Origin: Opisthorchis felineus
Taxonomy: Eukaryota > Platyhelminthes > Trematoda > Opisthorchiida > Opisthorchiidae
Direction: 5' to 3'
DNA: 64,000 nt
Assembly (NCBI GenBank): GCA_004794785.1
Contig: SJOL01007428.1
Span: forward strand, 455,375 to 519,374
Below the pieces are notes generated by a model that made no database searches, had not been told where the DNA came from, and saw only the letters and a program-made list of their open reading frames with translations. Of the stretch, positions 21,520-34,365 are shown in pieces. The position numbers were made by a program, and so were the translations under genes. Within the stretch, counting starts at the first letter, position 1. Each line of letters starts with the position of its first letter.

Positions 21520-24500
21520 ACGCTTACTAAACCAAGTAAAACACACCTGAAATTATGCCTTGCGCACGTGTGAGGTATGCAACCGTTTGTTAAGGATGTG
21601 AATTTCGGACTTGAACTTAAGGTAAACTAATGTTGTTACAGCCCAAACTATTAGTATTATTTGTCACAAAGAATTTTCCGACGACTGCCTTCTCATGGAG
21701 TTAATTAAGCAGGTACAAAATAGCCGCTGTCTTTTAAGTTTGTACCACTCGAGGTAATTTTTCGAAAAAATAACTTGCTTCTGATTATTAAGGTCAAATT
21801 AGATTGTCCTGCCAACATACAGTAGTCGGTGTGCTTTTAACCCTCCGGCACAGAAAAACGAAAAATTTGATTAGAAAATCTTGATCAATTATAACATATC
21901 GAAGAAACGTTTTTATTGAATTTCGAATTTTAAAATCCCGCATTTTTAATCCTGCAATTGTTGCATCAGATTTGCGGGTTTTTCGTGAGCATAAAGCTTT
22001 TGTAAGTCATCAAAATCACCGATCAGTTGACGCGGAACAGAAATGCTAATGTTAAATTTGGTGGCCTGGCTGGGTGGCAAAAACAACAAAACCTAAACTT
22101 TATGCAGATTGTGATAAGAAAAACTTTTATGTCTGTAATGTAAACCGAATACGCATAAACTGTCGCACCTTAGCCAAATAGCCGACACACCGCACGATAG
22201 AAAGTAGGCGCCGATGCTTTCATCGACAAACTGACACTAAAGTGACCATTTCAAATACCATATTTAATCGTTTTTCACACTTTACACAGGACAGTTATAA
22301 CGTAAATCCAGTCAACTAATCAGAACGATCGATCAAATCGTATACTAAACATGGTTTGCCATGCTTCAAGCCCCGTGATTCAAAGTACGAGCTGTCCGGT
22401 GTGCCAAATTTATAAACGGTCTTTAGTGGAGCTTTGAGTTAATTTAGTCTGTCAGACATAAGTTCATATCCCCATCAAAATACGTGGCCAGTTTTACGGG
22501 TATATCAGTGGTGAACGTTTGCTGTGTATTTCCTGCGTATGAAGGTTGCATCATAACCACCAGTGAAGTACTAAATTACATCTGCGACAGATCGACCTGG
22601 TTTATGCTGGAGCGTAATTCTTCAGGCTGTAGAAAGCAGATGTAGTCCTGCAATTTACATTGCGGGAAAATAAAACTGCTTGGGTTTTGTTTGGTGGTGG
22701 CATGCCCCAAGAGGAGACACAAGAATACGTTTTCGCTTGATTACGTTAGACCAAGGACATCACATTTTCCTAGGCAGCCGCTTGCGGCTGATCTCTAGTT
22801 CAAATCTTCCTCTGCATGGATAAACTTGTCCATGGTGCATACCTTTTGCTTTCTGTAAAATAGTATTCTCACTAGGCCTCGGCTGAATACGATAGAAGAG
22901 AAGCTCCAAAAATGGAAATTTTACATGCTCCGCGTGGTTTAACGACGGCCCTTAATCCAATGTCCCTTCTGAATGTATACTGGGCAAAATATCCACAGAG
23001 GTCCAAACTTGGTAGTTCCCTCCACATGGTTCACCGATAGAATAAGTCGAATAATAATCAATAATTTGACAAAAAACAACTAATTCTATGATCTCAAGCA
23101 AGAAACTGAGATCTCAGAAATATATGATTTGTAAAGGGAAATACTAAAAACACTATCGCGGAACTGTTCCTGAGATTTTACGAGAAAAATGTCAACTGGT
23201 ATTTTTCCAACTGGTATTTTGTCCAGAAGTATGTCCTGAGGCCACGGCAACTACGGCTATTTAAATAGTTTGTTTGAGACATCCAATGGGGGATTGCCGT
23301 GCCCAAATTTAACATTTGTTCACACTGAGACATTAAAAAATAGAAAGCCATCAACAATCTAAAATGCGTCTTGGAACTCACCGGTAAGTGACAGGCTACC
23401 GGCAAAACTCAAGGAACTCCTAAAAAAGTCGGGAACTGAACTTTACAAGTGGAATAAAGGATGTTCACCACCGTTGAGCAAGCTTATGGTAGATTGCATA
23501 CTGTATGTTGAAAGTTGATCTTATGGGCGCGGATTTGACGAAATCTTCATTCTTAAATTTCTGGCCCCCACTGGGTACTCATACCTGTACACATTCCCGT
23601 TCCCCACACAGCTTCACTAACTAAACTCTGGCTGGTTTTCTTTTTGATAGGGATAAGCCCACAAGAGTCTGTACTTTTATACACAGTTGCTCGCCTACAA
23701 AGTTTGCTTGTTACCTTGGCGATAAGCTTCCGCCTGTCTGTTCAGATGAAAACAACATTGCTTACGTTTCATAAATTTCCGATGCTAGTCTAGTGCTCAT
23801 AAGTCAATAGGCGACACTGTCTTACAGTGCCGAATATAAGCAGATCCCAGATATGTGGACCAAGTGTGCTTTGAATGGAATCCATTTGACGGTTACCGGT
23901 AGAATGGAACCTAAGTTTACAGTTCGTTTACCTTTTTGGGGATATCATGAACATTAAATTGATCAACACAACTACTGATTATGCTTTTGTGTGGAGTAAA
24001 ACAGTGTAAACAAATTCCGTTGCTATATTATGAAGACTGTAGTAACTGTCAGGTCCAACCGAATAGTTCACGTTGGTTACGAATGTTTTTTCGTCGCTTT
24101 CAGGAATAGAAACTCGTGAATTTGATGCGGCAGATTAAGGGCAGATAGTGAAGCAAATGAGCAAACCGCCGTTGAGTAACGGAAAATTGCCCCAATTACA
24201 TATGTAAAACTTCCACGTAGAGATTCATTATCGATATTTTTAACATGCAGCAATGAAGCATTTTAATGTACATATGGACGTATGAACAGAAACCTGATTA
24301 GCACTGATGTAAGCCACTGCGGTAGAATACATTATTCATAAAGTAAAATTTGCGTCCTTCCAAATACTGTTTTCCGACCCAAAAGTCCCAACTCGTTCTA
24401 TGGCTTGTATCAATAATCGTTTTAGGAGTCTGGATCACCACCTTCCGCTTTTGAGAATTTGCTTCTTTGGGGAAATAACTGGTCTCTAAACTTTGTGGGA

Positions 24501-25540
24501 CTGAGTAGTACACTTCAGTCAGTAAACACTCAGATAGCTAGTGTACTATTAGAAAAAGCAACCACATTTTGACAAGGATGGCCCAGTGGATGCCGGAGAA
24601 TTCTACCCTCATACCGAACCGACTCCAAAATGCATCCACCGTATGTGAAAGTTCACCCATTTGAACGGCATGCAGATATCCGATTTCAACTCGCCAATTT
24701 GAAAACTTGTTCTCAAAGAGTACCGGTAAAATATAAATGTTGGTAGTAAGATTTGCACGAATGATCACCCTCAACTATGCTACAGCAGCGGGAGGACACT
24801 TCCAGTTCCTCTGTATCAGTGAATGATACTTTTCAATTATGGGTAGTGTTTGCATCCCTGTCAACGCCCACAGAATAAAGAAAACCAACAAACAGGCAAC
24901 ATACTCAAGACTTTCTCTAAGTGATTTCTAGAGTGATATTGGTATAAGTTTGATCAGCAAGGCTCTTAAGTAATAAACGTTAAACTCCAGTTTGTTAAAC
25001 AATATACTGACTAGCTTTAGGTTATTCTGGACCTGTAATTTAGCAAGGCTTTACTTCTCAATAGTACACCGATGTGGGTCTTCATTTATACTTTCCACAA
25101 AGCAAATTCTGTGTTCTTAAATAGTGACAAAAATGACACAGTCAAGCATTCGTCCACATTTCTTCAGCAGCGTGAAATTTCAAAAATAAACCGTTGGGAG
25201 CAGACAGAATGTCTGAAGATGATGCGTCTGGAATAATATTGAGTTGACGTTCACTGCCTCGTAAATTCACAGAAATCTTCTCGCGGCCTCCCGAATAAAG
25301 TTTTGTCCAGCGTGTCTGATGATGACAGTCACAGATAATTGAAATCCTGTGAAAATCGATAACATATGCGAGACAGATATTTCACGCTTTCAGAGCACAC
25401 AGTCACACTGAAAAACAGAAGAGTTTATCTAAGCTCGTTCGAGTGCAAGATATCAAGTCTATCTAAACCGAGAAATTGAATTTGTCTCTTGCTTGGCTAA
25501 AGTTGAACAACTAGTGTATACAAAGGTAGACTTATCGTCC
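21520..25540. other. no gene recognised; one perfect hairpin
   Basis: Long AT-rich stretch without supported genes or repeats. A perfect palindromic hairpin, CAGCCGC-TT-GCGGCTG, lies at about 22,773-22,788, shortly before a GTTCAAATC that resembles a B-box core; no A-box was found. Short minus-strand frames (for example 24,298-24,513) have no support. Confidence 0.4.
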
Positions 25541-25542
25541 AG

Positions 25543-25679
25543 AGGAGAATGCAACTCTGGTATGGTGGTCCTCTTTAACGCCTTTGACCGCAAAGTCCAT
25601 TCCAGCATCAACTCCACTGTCGATAAACCGTAATGAACGGGAATTATTCTTCCACACTTATGTGAATTTAACAGTGCAG
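25543..25679 (+). CDS. candidate internal exon with consensus donor
   Basis: The acceptor TTATCGTCCAG opens a frame that continues for 45 codons without a stop to a perfect donor, GCAG|GTAAGT. The other two frames contain stops. The peptide has ENATLVWWSSLTPLTA near its start and FFHTYVNLTVQ at its end, with two N-glycosylation-type sequons (NAT, NLT), which would suit an extracellular domain. It lacks an ATG and is short. No family was recognised. Confidence 0.35.
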
Positions 25680-26476
25680 GTAAGTCTGTCTAAGTCAGAA
25701 GACAGTTAACCCGATACGAACACAAAATTTGCAGAATAAATTTTTGTATGAAATGGAAACAAACATCATATCCATATCTACGTGGTGTCAGTGTGTCATA
25801 CTGGAAACGGCCTTTGCGGAGACACTAGAACCTCAACCGAAGCTCGATTGAAACGTTTATCTTTTTTTCCTCTTAGAAAGACAAAAAATTGCCTACATCC
25901 CATTGCTGCGCTAACTTAGCCTGCGTGAATGGTAATTACGCAAGAGCAGCCGGCTCTAAGGACGAAGACTAATATCTAACAGTGTGAATTCTCCTATACA
26001 CAGTTGCGTTTGCCATGACCCGCAGGATCTTTGTTTAGACCGAATCCAGCAATGGCTCACACCTGTTTGCATAAAAAATCGGGCTTACCCAAAGCCTACT
26101 AAAAGCTTCCAATTAAGAATATAATTCGTGGCCTAAATGCAATTCAACATAAGACAGGCTATCAGCATATCTTTTTTCTATACCTGAATTTCATCCGAAC
26201 AGTCTTGATAGTAAACACAAACTCTATAGGTATGTGAACATCGGTGAAGTAATGTAAGTCTTTAGGTCCTACACAGTGTTGAAAAATCCCCTTAAAATAT
26301 GGATGAAAGTAATGTATTATGGATTTCATGTTGAAAATACCGGATGTGTTACAGTTTACATTCATATTTTTGCTGAATGCCAATGCCTTGTGCAACAAGG
26401 TGGCTATCCGCGTAAATTACTACCACTAATTTACTACTCCACTATGGGAATCGCCGAAAGTTGGTCACACTCTGAG

Positions 26477-26685
26477 GTAGTCTACGACGCACAGTATGCG
26501 CAGGCGCCCTGTTAGACATTCCATCTGCAGAGCGGTCAATCCCGGCTCCTTTGGAATCCCAAGATTTTGTCCTACGACTGGTGGTATCCATACTTCTCTT
26601 TAAGAATCTAACAACTCGTGAAAATATGCGGGAAAGAGCCACACTTTTCGGGATTTTAGGGGATTCTAAAAACCGAAGTCAGTAG
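26477..26685 (+). CDS. candidate terminal exon or decayed coding segment
   Basis: A stop-free plus-strand frame of 69 codons with higher GC and many CpG runs to a TAG at 26,683-26,685. It contains LLDIPSAERSIPAPLESQDF, a hydrophobic LRLVVSILLFKNL stretch and a charged end. A possible acceptor CTCTGAG directly precedes it. The same frame upstream of the TGA at 26,473-26,475 also looks coding-like, so this could be one segment broken by a nonsense change. Minus-strand and other plus-strand frames here appear to be shadows. Confidence 0.3.
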
Positions 26686-26989
26686 AGTATAAGTCAGTGC
26701 TCCAGCTGTTTCCCAACAACGGCACCAAATTCAAAAGCTTAAAAGATATTGTGACTCTTCTAGGAATGTTCAGCCTCATTTCGCAACGTGAAAAACAATG
26801 CCGATCTAGGTTTTTTCCCTGTCGTGTCGCCACTTATAGCATATTGTGTCGTGTTTACATTCAACCGCCATTTTAACTGACCACCTTGTCAGACTTTGGT
26901 AAAGACGGAATAAATGTTACTGGCCCCTTAAGCTCAGGTGGATTTTTGGCACACTAACAGTGGTAAACACTGAGGTCATGGCTTACTGT

Positions 26990-29180
26990 GAACGCCGTTC
27001 CTAGGGAAATAATAAAAGAATTTTCGGCAGTGTATTGTGCTGGAAGCGTGAACTGGGAAGAAGACACCAGCGTAATGACTAGGTTCAACGTGATTTTAAT
27101 AACAGTTATGCGAGATCTCATGTTTAAGCTACTAGTTGACATTTGACCTTAGAACTGTCAACGATCGGTAATTGTCCGGACAAGTTTGCATCGGAAAGCC
27201 TACAAATGTGAGCGAACTTTATCCAGTACACTGAGTTTTATACGGTTGGCTTTGAAGCAGCAACCAAAATCTCTAACGGTGAAAAGATCAACTAAAAAAT
27301 GCTAGATTGTTTGCCTAAACATTTCGGTCGCAATATCTCTTTCCACATTACGACCTGTTTTCAGGTACTGCTGTAGACGGTACTTTAGGAAGGCGATATA
27401 AAAAGACCCAGGACAGTTGCCGTAAGTCGGTGGTGCGGCACCCATGTGACGCGTGACCGATTTTATTCATGCTTATTAGCCGTGCATCAAGACATGAGGC
27501 TGGCAAGGAAGAAATGAACTGATTAAGACTTCAAAACGGAATCTTTTGACGATCAGATTAAACCATATGTGAATAGTGAGTAGCAAATTAGTGAACACAG
27601 TAGAGGTCACCGACTGAAGCTGATGAACGGAAAATCGGTTAGTACTCTTGGAAGAACCGTCAACGTGTGCGCTGGTCTCGAAACATATCTCGGGGATTTG
27701 TAAATGTAGTTTGGATTTCCGTTTCGACCCTTCAAAATGCCACTCAAGTTCTGCTTTAGAACGACTAAACAGATGTCCGTAAATTGGATTAAACTTTCAG
27801 CGTGCGGCTCATTTCTTCCGTATTTAGGTGGGTTTCCCATTTAAAACCATAATGACCCTTTATCAGATTACGTCGGTAAACGTGAAGCCACTAGTATGCT
27901 TGCAAAAGTGATGCACTATATGTCTTTCCCTATGTGGTGGACGTGGAATAGTCGGCTTTGTTTAACATCCTTCACAGATGATTAAAAAACCAGTCAGCCA
28001 CTTAACATACCTAAGTACGAGAAGGCGCCCGCAAGTTTTGTGTATGTGTGGCTAGCAATTTGGAAAAATCATTCTACTCGTAGATATGAGTCAGCACCGA
28101 ATCAAAGTAGTCGTTAATCCCCACATACACAGGCGTGCCTACAAAAATTGAGATAAACATGATATATGTGCTGTGGTAATACTGATATTTCTGCGAAGTG
28201 TGTGCATTCATGCTACAAAAACACCTATAAGCTTTAGGTCGGAATCTCCTTTGGCCAGGGTGCTTGTATCAAAATTAGGCCTTTGTTGTAAAGCTTGCTT
28301 CCAAGAGTACCGCGTATCTTATCTATATATTCACTGACCTAGTCTGGAGCATTTCTTTTGAAAATCAACTCCCATATCATTCAATCCTAGACACTTGTGT
28401 CTCACGACTCCGAAATCCTGGAAGCTTTATAGGCGCGTCGATACTATCAAACTTTTCTGCTTGTTCCACAGTTTTATTAGAGCAAGACTTGTATTTTTAT
28501 CTCGGTTGAATAAGTCCTACAAATTACCAAAATGTTGTGACCATTGGGGATAGAGTATAATTTTCGACTTGACTGCACTATCGTCATTTGAACAGACCTG
28601 ATGCTTGAATGAACTTGTGAATTACTCTCGCATGACCTGCGTTGGCCTAGGTAGGCAGGCTGTCACGTGACTGTCTTTCAAATCCCTGAAATAACCCGAA
28701 GAAAAGCACGTCTCTTAAGTCACGATACACATTTTGGTTTGTGCCAACCTGTTGGCTCACCCATTACTTAAGTTCTTCTCAATTCATTAGGACAAGTGGT
28801 TTTAGATTTTTGGAGGAAACATATCTCCAGTGGTTGAATACGAGTAAGTTAGGATTATAAGTGGCGCACAAGAGCTAAACTTTTATAGTAAACAAGTTTG
28901 AAAACATTTCACCAACGACTTTGGACAGAACACCTGATGAAAAAGCTTCCAGTAATGTCAAAACGCTTTTGCTCCGAATAAACACCAGCGCCATCTAAGA
29001 AATGAAGACAGGAAAATTTCGGAAAGTAAGGACAGCTTGTGGGCACACCTGCATAAAAGTTCAGTGGGAAAGAGATATACAAGTGATGGGTCATCCGAAA
29101 ATTTTGTAGTGAATAAATGAAAATTACAAAAACGTCTGACTTTACAAACTGTGTTTTACAGCCAGTTATTCATTCATGCA
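26990..29180. other. no gene recognised
   Basis: AT-rich sequence. Three minus-strand frames of 61-77 codons have no recognisable features. A GA|GTAAGT donor-like site at about 28,844 has no convincing upstream exon. Confidence 0.4.
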
Positions 29181-29254
29181 GTTATTCAGAAGCGTGGCTT
29201 GCGCTGAAAGACTAGAACCATATTGTATGTGTTCGTCCAAAAACAATAAGGGTC

Positions 29255-29365
29255 GGTAATTATGTGATCATCGACGCCGACACGAGGAACCCCTTTGACC
29301 CTCCGGATTTGAACCGGATGCAAGCTTTTAGGTGCTTGCATACATGGTTCCGTCCAAACCACATG
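29255..29365 (-). repeat. possible tRNA-like SINE remnant with B-box
   Basis: On the minus strand, GGTTCAAATCC at about 29,303-29,313 fits the Pol III B-box exactly, and 11 bases upstream AAGCACC and TTGCATCC could be remnants of a tRNA-like fold. No clear A-box was found and no hammerhead follows. It does not align by eye with the SINE family at 8.9 and 11.3 kb. Confidence 0.25.
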
Positions 29366-29987
29366 TGACAACACCTATTGTGTTCAAAGATTCACTGACG
29401 TGGTTCGATGTGACGTTCGGATTCTGACAAGAATACCAGTCACCGAGATTGACATGTCTTCAGTAACAAAAGCTGATTAGCGAAATTGCTCATTTTTCCG
29501 TCTTATTTACTTGTCTGATGCGCCCTGGTTGTTATTTTCATTTCACCTTATTCATGGCGTCAGGTATTTTGTGTAATATTGAACGATCTTACATTCATTT
29601 GGGAAAATCGGCCAGAAATCCATAGCCATTTTATTCCTACTGATATACAACGCATGACCACCTTCAGTGTTTTCCCGATAGTGCTTTGACGTTGAGGACA
29701 AATAAATGTAATAAAAGCGTGGTTTAATAATCTCAGTCATGTCAACGTTACCAAATGTCAGCTTCGTTTTTGGAGATTAGATGCAGCCATTCAACTTGAA
29801 AGGCTCTAGTGAATCGTGGTTCCTGGCGCCTCCCCACTGAATGATTTGAGGAATATAGATGATTTTTTGGCGAGCGTGGCATTAACTGAACTGAAAGGAT
29901 ACCCCTAATGGTGTTAAAAACTACAACCTATTTCACCAACGTAATTGCATTATAATGCACCTGCCGTTTGTATTCTGTGACGGAGGT

Positions 29988-30155
29988 CAATGTAATTAAG
30001 CAGCGCTCACTGAAACACTGGATGCAAATGGCCGTGAACAGTTCTGTTGACGCCCCGGAAAACGACACACTGCGTTGTTTCCATTGGTCGAATATATATA
30101 CATACATACGTATATTTGCAGTATATAAGCGGTCATACGCTATCCCCTGTAACGA
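29988..30155 (+). CDS. candidate exon, unidentified
   Basis: The plus-strand frame open from 29,968 to 30,240 has a good internal donor, GAG|GTAAAT, at 30,156. The peptide contains IKQRSLKHWMQMAVNSSVDA and a cysteine-histidine-tryptophan segment. A minus-strand frame of 86 codons covers the same bases. The acceptor could be at about 29,987 (GACGGAG) or 30,120 (TATATTTGCAG). The strand and extent are therefore uncertain. Confidence 0.18.
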
Positions 30156-31843
30156 GGTAAATGCGGATAATTTCCCAGATTTCTCCATTCACTCAGAAAC
30201 AATAACAAATTCTTTGCGGCACATCGTTGCAAATTGGTGAATGTGATTATCAGAAAACCCTCATGACTGAGCTGACTCACAGTCAGTTTATGAATGGCAA
30301 ACATCTCCGAATTCAATTATTTACCCACCAAATTGCCCCTCGGGTGATGAGCATAAAGTGATTTGAATGCTTTTGCGCCGCTGTTTGACAACTTCCCAAG
30401 CTGTTTATCATCAGCCGAAAGCGAATGCTGTAGGACTGTTTAAAAATGTTCCGCATAATTCTGTGCATTTAAGTCACTAATTATCGCAGTCATTGAAAAT
30501 TCCTTATTTAATGAGCAATGCAATGAATTGCTTGCGCACTTCATTCAACTTGTCTGGATTAATTTATTGCCAGCAATATTTGTCAGGCTGCCATTCTTAG
30601 AGCAGGGAACTCCCAGAGGGGACAGTGCCTCGGAAAAGACCAACGTTTCTTGAAATGCAGGATTTTTTATTGAAGTTTGGGGCTTTACAGAAGTCACTCT
30701 TCATCAAAAAACCCCGTGTTCTTTGAAGGCATATCTTTTTAGGGTTTCACTGAAATAGATAACATCATAGGCTCTACTATCTGGGACCTGGGTTTTCCCG
30801 AATGGTTCCGAATCTAATTTCGGTTATTAGCTAACGCGCAATGACCGCAATCCTGTAGTTTCTCCTGAAACCTGCTAGCGAATTCGGCTTCATATGAATG
30901 GCGAACACTTTATAGAAGTCCTCTCTCCAAAGTCCCATGTTTGCTTCGTCCATCCATGTGATGTGTTCACAGAAGGACAACTGTAGTATCACGTTTACTA
31001 TTCTAATTATGGTAAATCACCATTGTATGCATCACACTTTATCGAAAATGCCTATTCCATGTGATATTTTAACGAAATTACTGGGTGCTACCTTTCATGT
31101 AAAATTCCGCTAAAGGCTTCCAGCTGCCCTTAAAAAATTCTGCCCAAATTAAATGTGTGCTTTAATTATAAGAACACCCTATCCTACATGAACCACGTTA
31201 CCGGCAGAAATTGCAAATCGAATTGCAACTTTTTACCAGAAAGGTCCGTTTTATAGTCGGAATTACGCAAACAAGAGCCTAGCAATGAATTGTATGACGT
31301 AATAGGGCGAGGAAGTATTACAAATTCAAAACATGTCCCTTGCGAAGGACTTTGTACTTTGACTGGTGACGAGATTGTCACGACACTGGTCTAATCATGC
31401 ATTCAAATTCTGTTTAACGGCGTTGCAACTACTTACCATCTACCATGATTCGTGTTCTTGTAGGCCGTAAAGTGATTCAATCAATCAGATTTTGATGTAC
31501 ATAATTTAGTGTGGTAAGTACTTGAGTGCATCTCCAAGGTTAGATTGCCGCGACCAAACCTGAAGATTGGTGTTCATTAAAGCTACCATAACTGCGATAA
31601 AAACTCTATTGTAATTAACCGTTGAAGCTCACGAATGAAACGTGTGTACTAAACTGGGTAGGAGGGGAAAACGCACATTGAAACAAGTCGAACAACTTCG
31701 TAAACCTCGTCTGTAAGGTCATCATCACTTATCCTCATATGAATAATTTGGCTGGCTCACAGCACAGAGGGCCATTTTGATTATCCTCTTTGGTTTCTTC
31801 TTAAGAAAGGTATGGCAGCTGTTGACGATATCCAGTTTATTCA

Positions 31844-32101
31844 TTGTTACTACTTCTGACAGCTAACCGAGTGAGAGGCCGTTTCAATAGTACTAAAGTG
31901 GTTGGTATTGACGTGAATTATGGGTTGCGGCAGCAATGCAGAGGGCCTCTGCAGTTAAATAAGATGAGCAGGGTGTTTACCATTTCAGAAGTTATCGTAA
32001 CCACACAAAAGACTCGTTTGCTCTGGGATGAACCCGAAGTTAATGAAGTGCTGTATGTCACTAAAAAATCCATCAGTTACTCACAGGAAGTTACCACATA
32101 G
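31844..32101 (+). CDS. open frame with weak resemblance to an NAD kinase segment
   Basis: A frame of about 85 codons. After an internal acceptor (TTTACCATTTCAG, about 31,988) it encodes TRLLWDEPEVNEVLYVTKK. In NAD kinases a similar strand pattern, R-L-x-W-x-x-P-x-x-x-V-L-V-x-K-K, occurs near the start of the catalytic domain. The match covers under 20 residues and nothing downstream supports it; the frame stops soon after. It is listed as an open frame, with the family only a suggestion. Confidence 0.15.
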   Translation: MLLLLTANRVRGRFNSTKVVGIDVNYGLRQQCRGPLQLNKMSRVFTISEVIVTTQKTRLLWDEPEVNEVLYVTKKSISYSQEVTT

Positions 32102-32576
32102 TAACGTAACTCAGTCCACTGTATCATTCCAAACAGTACCCACAATAACAAAAGACCCAATAGTGCTGAGCCTTTAGAACTTCACTGAAAACTTTGTGGT
32201 CAGCTTCCGGTTGAATTTTTAGCCCACGTCTTTTTAATTATCGGCTCCTTGGCATTCGTCCCCTAGAGTGAATGGACATGAAACACAAACAAATAGAGCA
32301 CTTCACCATGGAACTTTCTCACGCATGGTGTATAGAGTATTAGTCTCCACGCCTACTGTGTTACTGGTTGCCGACCATGGGATATGTATTTCCTATCCGT
32401 TCTGAACTGTTACACGCTTCAGAAAAGTATTTTTCTTTGATAAACTACTAGCTGAATACAGCAAACCCCAGAGCACCTTTAAAAGTAAATTTCTTGTGGA
32501 CCAACCGTTTTTTTCTGTTTATTTTGAGAGCAAGCTCTCTAGAATTTCTGTTGGTTTGTGTGTTTATGTTTGCCAG

Positions 32577-32729
32577 CTAGAATGTGCTAGTCATGCAAGC
32601 CTGTGGATTGTTAGCTGTTTGCCACTCTACCAATTTGCATACTCACAACCAAAACACTCTTCATTTATCAGCCAAATGAACAATTGTCCCGTCGAGATGG
32701 CCTATCAAAACCAGCACAACAAACAATGA
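32577..32729 (+). CDS. candidate terminal exon, unidentified
   Basis: A long T-rich tract ends in an acceptor GTTTGCCAG at 32,568-32,576. The frame then runs 50 codons to a TGA. The product has four cysteines at the start and a polar glutamine- and asparagine-rich end (MAYQNQHNKQ). No polyadenylation signal was found close by. No family was recognised. Confidence 0.2.
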   Translation, partial: LECASHASLWIVSCLPLYQFAYSQPKHSSFISQMNNCPVEMAYQNQHNKQ

Positions 32730-32997
32730 TTGACGATCTGAAATGATTATGCAGATCTGTCCAGTAATTCGCTTCCTTCATTGTCAGTCAACTGGCATCC
32801 GGATCTAATTTCATTGAGAGTATTTCATCACACCTCGGCAAACACAACAAACATCTACAGACCTGAGTCAGTAGGGTAATCACCGTCAACAAGCAGCAGC
32901 CAATGCAATCCTTTTGTGGTCTCAATATCGGCTGTCAGTTCTTTCCAAAAAAACGTTTTTGGCTACCCACAGACTCATTTTATTTTAAAAATATCAG

Positions 32998-33216
32998 ATG
33001 AACCATACGACTACTTCTATGTTTAATTACGCCAACACAACCCTACAGGTACCTTACTCATCAGTCTGGAGTACTTTTACCCTACTGTTTCGGGACCGCA
33101 CAACAGCATCGTCTCCATCTAAGTCAGGTCGGCAATCCAATTATATGAAGTTGCCTAATTCGCAGTCAGCACAAGTACACTTCACTATTGTAGGAACCCG
33201 CTCTCCTAGGGACTAA
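32998..33216 (+). CDS. candidate exon, Ser/Thr-rich, unidentified
   Basis: The acceptor TTTAAAAATATCAG precedes an ATG-initiated 72-codon frame. An internal CAG|GTACCT at 33,046-33,052 could be a donor, giving a 17-codon exon; otherwise the frame runs to its stop. The product is rich in Ser, Thr and Asn without a recognisable domain. Confidence 0.15.
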   Translation: MNHTTTSMFNYANTTLQVPYSSVWSTFTLLFRDRTTASSPSKSGRQSNYMKLPNSQSAQVHFTIVGTRSPRD

Positions 33217-33227
33217 GTTCCTCCTAG

Positions 33228-33360
33228 GGAAAAGCACAATTTGATTAGTGGCGAAAACCTTTTGCTGCTGGAAAGCTACTCAATGTTTCTTATTCCGTTT
33301 GACAGCACAGCGAGAAGGCTGGCGTTTTTTGGATATCAAGTATACCTACTAATACAGCAG
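33228..33360 (+). CDS. candidate internal exon, unidentified
   Basis: The acceptor AAGTTCCTCCTAG and the donor CAG|GTGACA enclose 133 stop-free bases. The product reads KHNLISGENLLLLESYSMFL near its start and then a basic and aromatic segment ending YLLIQQ. The length and hydrophobic patches would suit a membrane-associated protein. The surrounding frame remains open to 33,438. No family was recognised. Confidence 0.28.
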
Positions 33361-34283
33361 GTGACACTGACAGTTCAAATGCGCATACAGTGGGTAACAA
33401 GAAATTTTTTTATTGTTTCTCTTGCCCGAATGGGGTGACAACTAGTTTCCGTTTCATCCTTTGGCAGATAAAGTGAAAGCAAATGGCGGCTTTGTTTAAA
33501 CACAAGAAGCACCAATGTAATTCTTGAACGTAGTTTGACGCAGCGCAACTAGTACAACTAGGTGAGCCGGCTGAAAAACAAGCAGGAAATTCCTGATCAT
33601 ACACTGGATTCCGGTTGTCAGATATTGGCAGCCCAAGTGTTGTAGCCTGGTAAGAACTTGTAACAAGTGGACTCACTGGAAAATTGAAAGTCCCCTATAG
33701 TACGACTGCATTTTATTTCCATAGAATAGGACCAACAGACTGGTAGTAATACTTCCACATTACTGAACTTATATTGCTTTACTCATTCATGATTGACCCA
33801 GTAAATTTCAATTCGGGAACATTTATTAATGAATTACAAAAATTTCTTTAGAATGGAGTAATAATTTAATTGAAAGGCATGGTCAGTACATTTTTACAAT
33901 ATATATCAAGGAGTTCTGTGTCATGAAAGTCCTTTTTTATTTGAGTTTGATGTAAACAAAGAAGTCTACTAGATGAACTCTTCATTTTTGGGAACTCACC
34001 GAGTTCGATTCAGATACTGGGTTGAACCACTAAGGTTATAGACACAAACCAGCCCGATTACGTCAAAAGAGGTTTGAATATGATTTCCTTCTAAGGGCGG
34101 AAGATTATCCCTTGTCAGTGGAAATATATAAGAGGATTGCGGGGACGAACTCATTCAGTGGAATGGATACTGAGTTATGGGGCCTTACAGGAAATGACAC
34201 TCGGAATATGTACTTAGATAACAGGGTAAGAAAAGGCACATTAAATCATGAACTTTAGTCTGCTTGGAGAGGGGGCTAGGCAT

Positions 34284-34365
34284 GTGACTCAGCTGAATCT
34301 CTTGTCTGTGATAAAAGTCAAACTAAATGTGTTGCACAAAAGCTACTTCAGATCTCAGTTGGAAC
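34284..34365 (+). repeat. dispersed repeat, family R1, partial copy at 34.3 kb
   Basis: Matches 59,660-59,740: the shared core CAGCTGAATCTCTTGTCTGT is followed by a looser match through AACTRAATGTGYTGCAC. Compared with the copy at 59.6 kb the left part is missing. Boundaries are approximate. Confidence 0.55.

Noticed and set aside
22773..22820. Second tRNA-like element with a perfect hairpin and GTTCAAATC
   Set aside because: No A-box at a suitable distance and no similarity to the SINE family.
25317..25352. CTGATGA with TGAC/GTCA pairing and GAAA downstream
   Set aside because: The pairing closes before an unpaired stretch of about nine bases that separates it from GAAA, and no stem III or cleavage triplet fits.
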